From the NCBI GenBank assembly GCA_963966185.1, contig CAWZYM010000174.1:1-64000 (forward strand): 64,000 bases of DNA, given 5' to 3'. Origin of the DNA: Rhabditoides inermis (taxonomy: Eukaryota > Nematoda > Chromadorea > Rhabditida > Rhabditidae). Both the position numbers and the translations under genes were made by a program. The notes beneath the pieces were generated by a model. It worked only from the letters and a program-made list of their open reading frames with translations, was not told where the DNA came from and made no database searches. Positions 62,890 through 64,000 of this stretch are shown one piece after another; positions within the stretch are counted from its first letter, which is position 1; every line of letters starts with the position of its first letter.

Positions 62890-64000
62890 CGCCCCGGCTG
62901 GGGCTATATAAAATTTGCTATGGTCGTTGTGTGTTTGTTTGTCCGGGCACATAACTCAAGTCACACTGCACATTCACAGCTTATACTCTATACTTAATAT
63001 TCTTCTTGTGACAGCATGCAATCGTTTCATTTTCACGGTCACAGCTCTACTTACCGTAAGACTTTACTAAGAACTTGACATAGCCTGAAAAACTTTCCAC
63101 CCATATGCTCAGTCCATGTTTCAAGATGTGAATCTAATACTGTAAACTTAGACTCAGCACACTATATTGACTTGACACACGTCACTAGGACTCATTCCAA
63201 TAACTCCTTATATGGGTTTATATAGAATTTCCAAAATTTCAGAAGGACATAACTCAATACTGAAGAAACTTTTCACACTCAAACTACAAACTTAAGATCA
63301 ACTAATCATTCTAAACAGACACACATTAGCATAGGTTCCTATCTGATTTCCTTAAATGGGTTCACTAACAATTCGGTTCACTTCTATGTAAACCTACCTT
63401 CAAACTTTATATTTTTTCATGAAACTTGCACAGTAACATGAAACATGCATGTTGTTCACAGTTTTACAGTTTCATTTCGAAAAACCAGTTCAAAAAAGTT
63501 TTACAGCATTTTTCCTTTTCTGACAGGATCAATCACGTAAGATGCAAAACGCAAAAACCTTGAATATCTTCGTTAGTTTCAAACACTAAAATTTCAAACT
63601 TCAGCTGATGATAGAAGACACTTGGCCGTTCACACCATTTCAATTTTAAATGAAATACTCATTCCGTTTTCAAAATATGAATATTCAAATTTTCGTAGAA
63701 ATTTTACATTTTTGATCATAACTTCTTTCGTTTTCATTATTAATTTTTCAAATTTTCATGATAAATCACTCTCTTCGACACAATCAACACAAACACGTAT
63801 GATCAACTCTATTACTGAAAATAAAAATCATATTTCATGATTCACTAGATCAACTACAATCCCTTACTATCTAAGAGTTGAGACCTGGATTTTGCACAGT
63901 AATTCATAACTCAAAAACTAATATTTACTGACAAAGATTCAGATTTTTCACATCACTGTGGAAGGATTTCACTTTTTCAAAAAACCTTGAGTTTCAACAA
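62889..64000. repeat. 1,973-bp repeat unit, copy 2, cut by window edge
   Basis: Second copy of the 60,916 unit, with scattered substitutions and few indels over at least 1.1 kb. It starts exactly where the 45-bp GC-rich palindrome ends. Nothing gene-like is seen; the small open frame around 63,622-63,840 is AT-rich, and the aligned copy-1 region has no matching open frame of comparable length. Confidence 0.8.
62904..62913 (+). promoter_or_regulatory. TATA-like sequence in repeat copy 2
   Basis: Same CTATATAAAA element, 15 bp downstream of the end of the large GC-rich palindrome. It is followed by the conserved string TTTGCTATGGTC. Confidence 0.35.

Larger units (their letters stand above)
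62776..62900. other. GC-rich hairpin island
   Basis: A sharply bounded GC-rich segment in an AT-rich flank. It contains three perfect inverted repeats in succession, each listed separately. The island ends at the start of repeat copy 2. It has no counterpart before copy 1 (60,880-60,915). Confidence 0.85.

Noticed and set aside
62652..62952. Two - strand open frames of 64-66 aa over the GC-rich island.
   Set aside because: They are composed of hairpin arms (Ala/Arg/Pro-rich) and the 48-bp tandem pair; there is no splice or family support.
63622..63840. 72-aa + strand open frame.
   Set aside because: It lies in the non-coding repeat, is AT-biased, and the aligned region of copy 1 has no matching frame of similar length.
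60916..64000. LTR retrotransposon with the two 1.1-kb repeats as LTRs.
   Set aside because: The space between the copies is under 900 bp and has no gag or pol coding, no primer-binding site and no TG...CA ends at the repeat borders.

Overview
This window is eukaryotic and almost entirely repetitive. About 92% of it (1 to ~59,091) is one uninterrupted satellite array that enters from the left edge and ends inside the window. The remaining ~4.9 kb holds the only gene-like sequence: terminal-exon copies of a glucosylceramidase-like (GH30) gene on the + strand, a convergent multi-exon gene on the - strand with introns of 41-62 bp, and then a ~1.97 kb non-coding repeat whose second copy runs off the right edge. 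Very short GT-AG introns with TTTCAG-like acceptors, AT-rich flanks and a GBA-like gene suggest a small-intron invertebrate, most plausibly a nematode. That assignment is inference. No rRNA, tRNA, CRISPR array or prokaryotic operon was seen.

Satellite (1-59,091). Two monomer lengths dominate, 92 bp and 72 bp. Both are built from a degenerate ~20-bp step (4 x 20 + 12 = 92; the 72-bp form lacks exactly one 20-bp step). Variant monomers are arranged in higher-order blocks, and nearly all measured block lengths equal 92a + 72b (for example 860, 880, 972, 1044, 1300, 1444, 1464, 1628, 2416). Above this level are segmental copies that share rare variants at exact spacings (7,421, 9,223, 30,452 and 44,044 bp) and a tandem ~6 kb superblock (27.9-33.8 and 33.8-39.8 kb). 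Some patches carry many 1-bp T-run indels and out-of-phase junctions, which may be assembly or sequencing artefacts.

Right flank (59,092-64,000). The satellite breaks directly into a truncated copy of the GBA-like last exon. A longer copy of that exon follows 232 bp downstream. Tail to tail with it, 64 bp away, is a - strand gene whose exons were found by joining frames across short introns (59,513-60,305, with two more likely exons at 60,620-60,913). A 42-bp minisatellite lies between these exon groups. The gene's upstream end abuts the first copy of the 1,973-bp repeat. The end of that repeat unit carries a GC-rich island with three perfect hairpins, all centred on a C-GAA-G loop, next to a TATA-like sequence.

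The genes do not form a functional module. The picture is of a satellite and an interspersed repeat closing in on a small gene pair, both members of which may be truncated.
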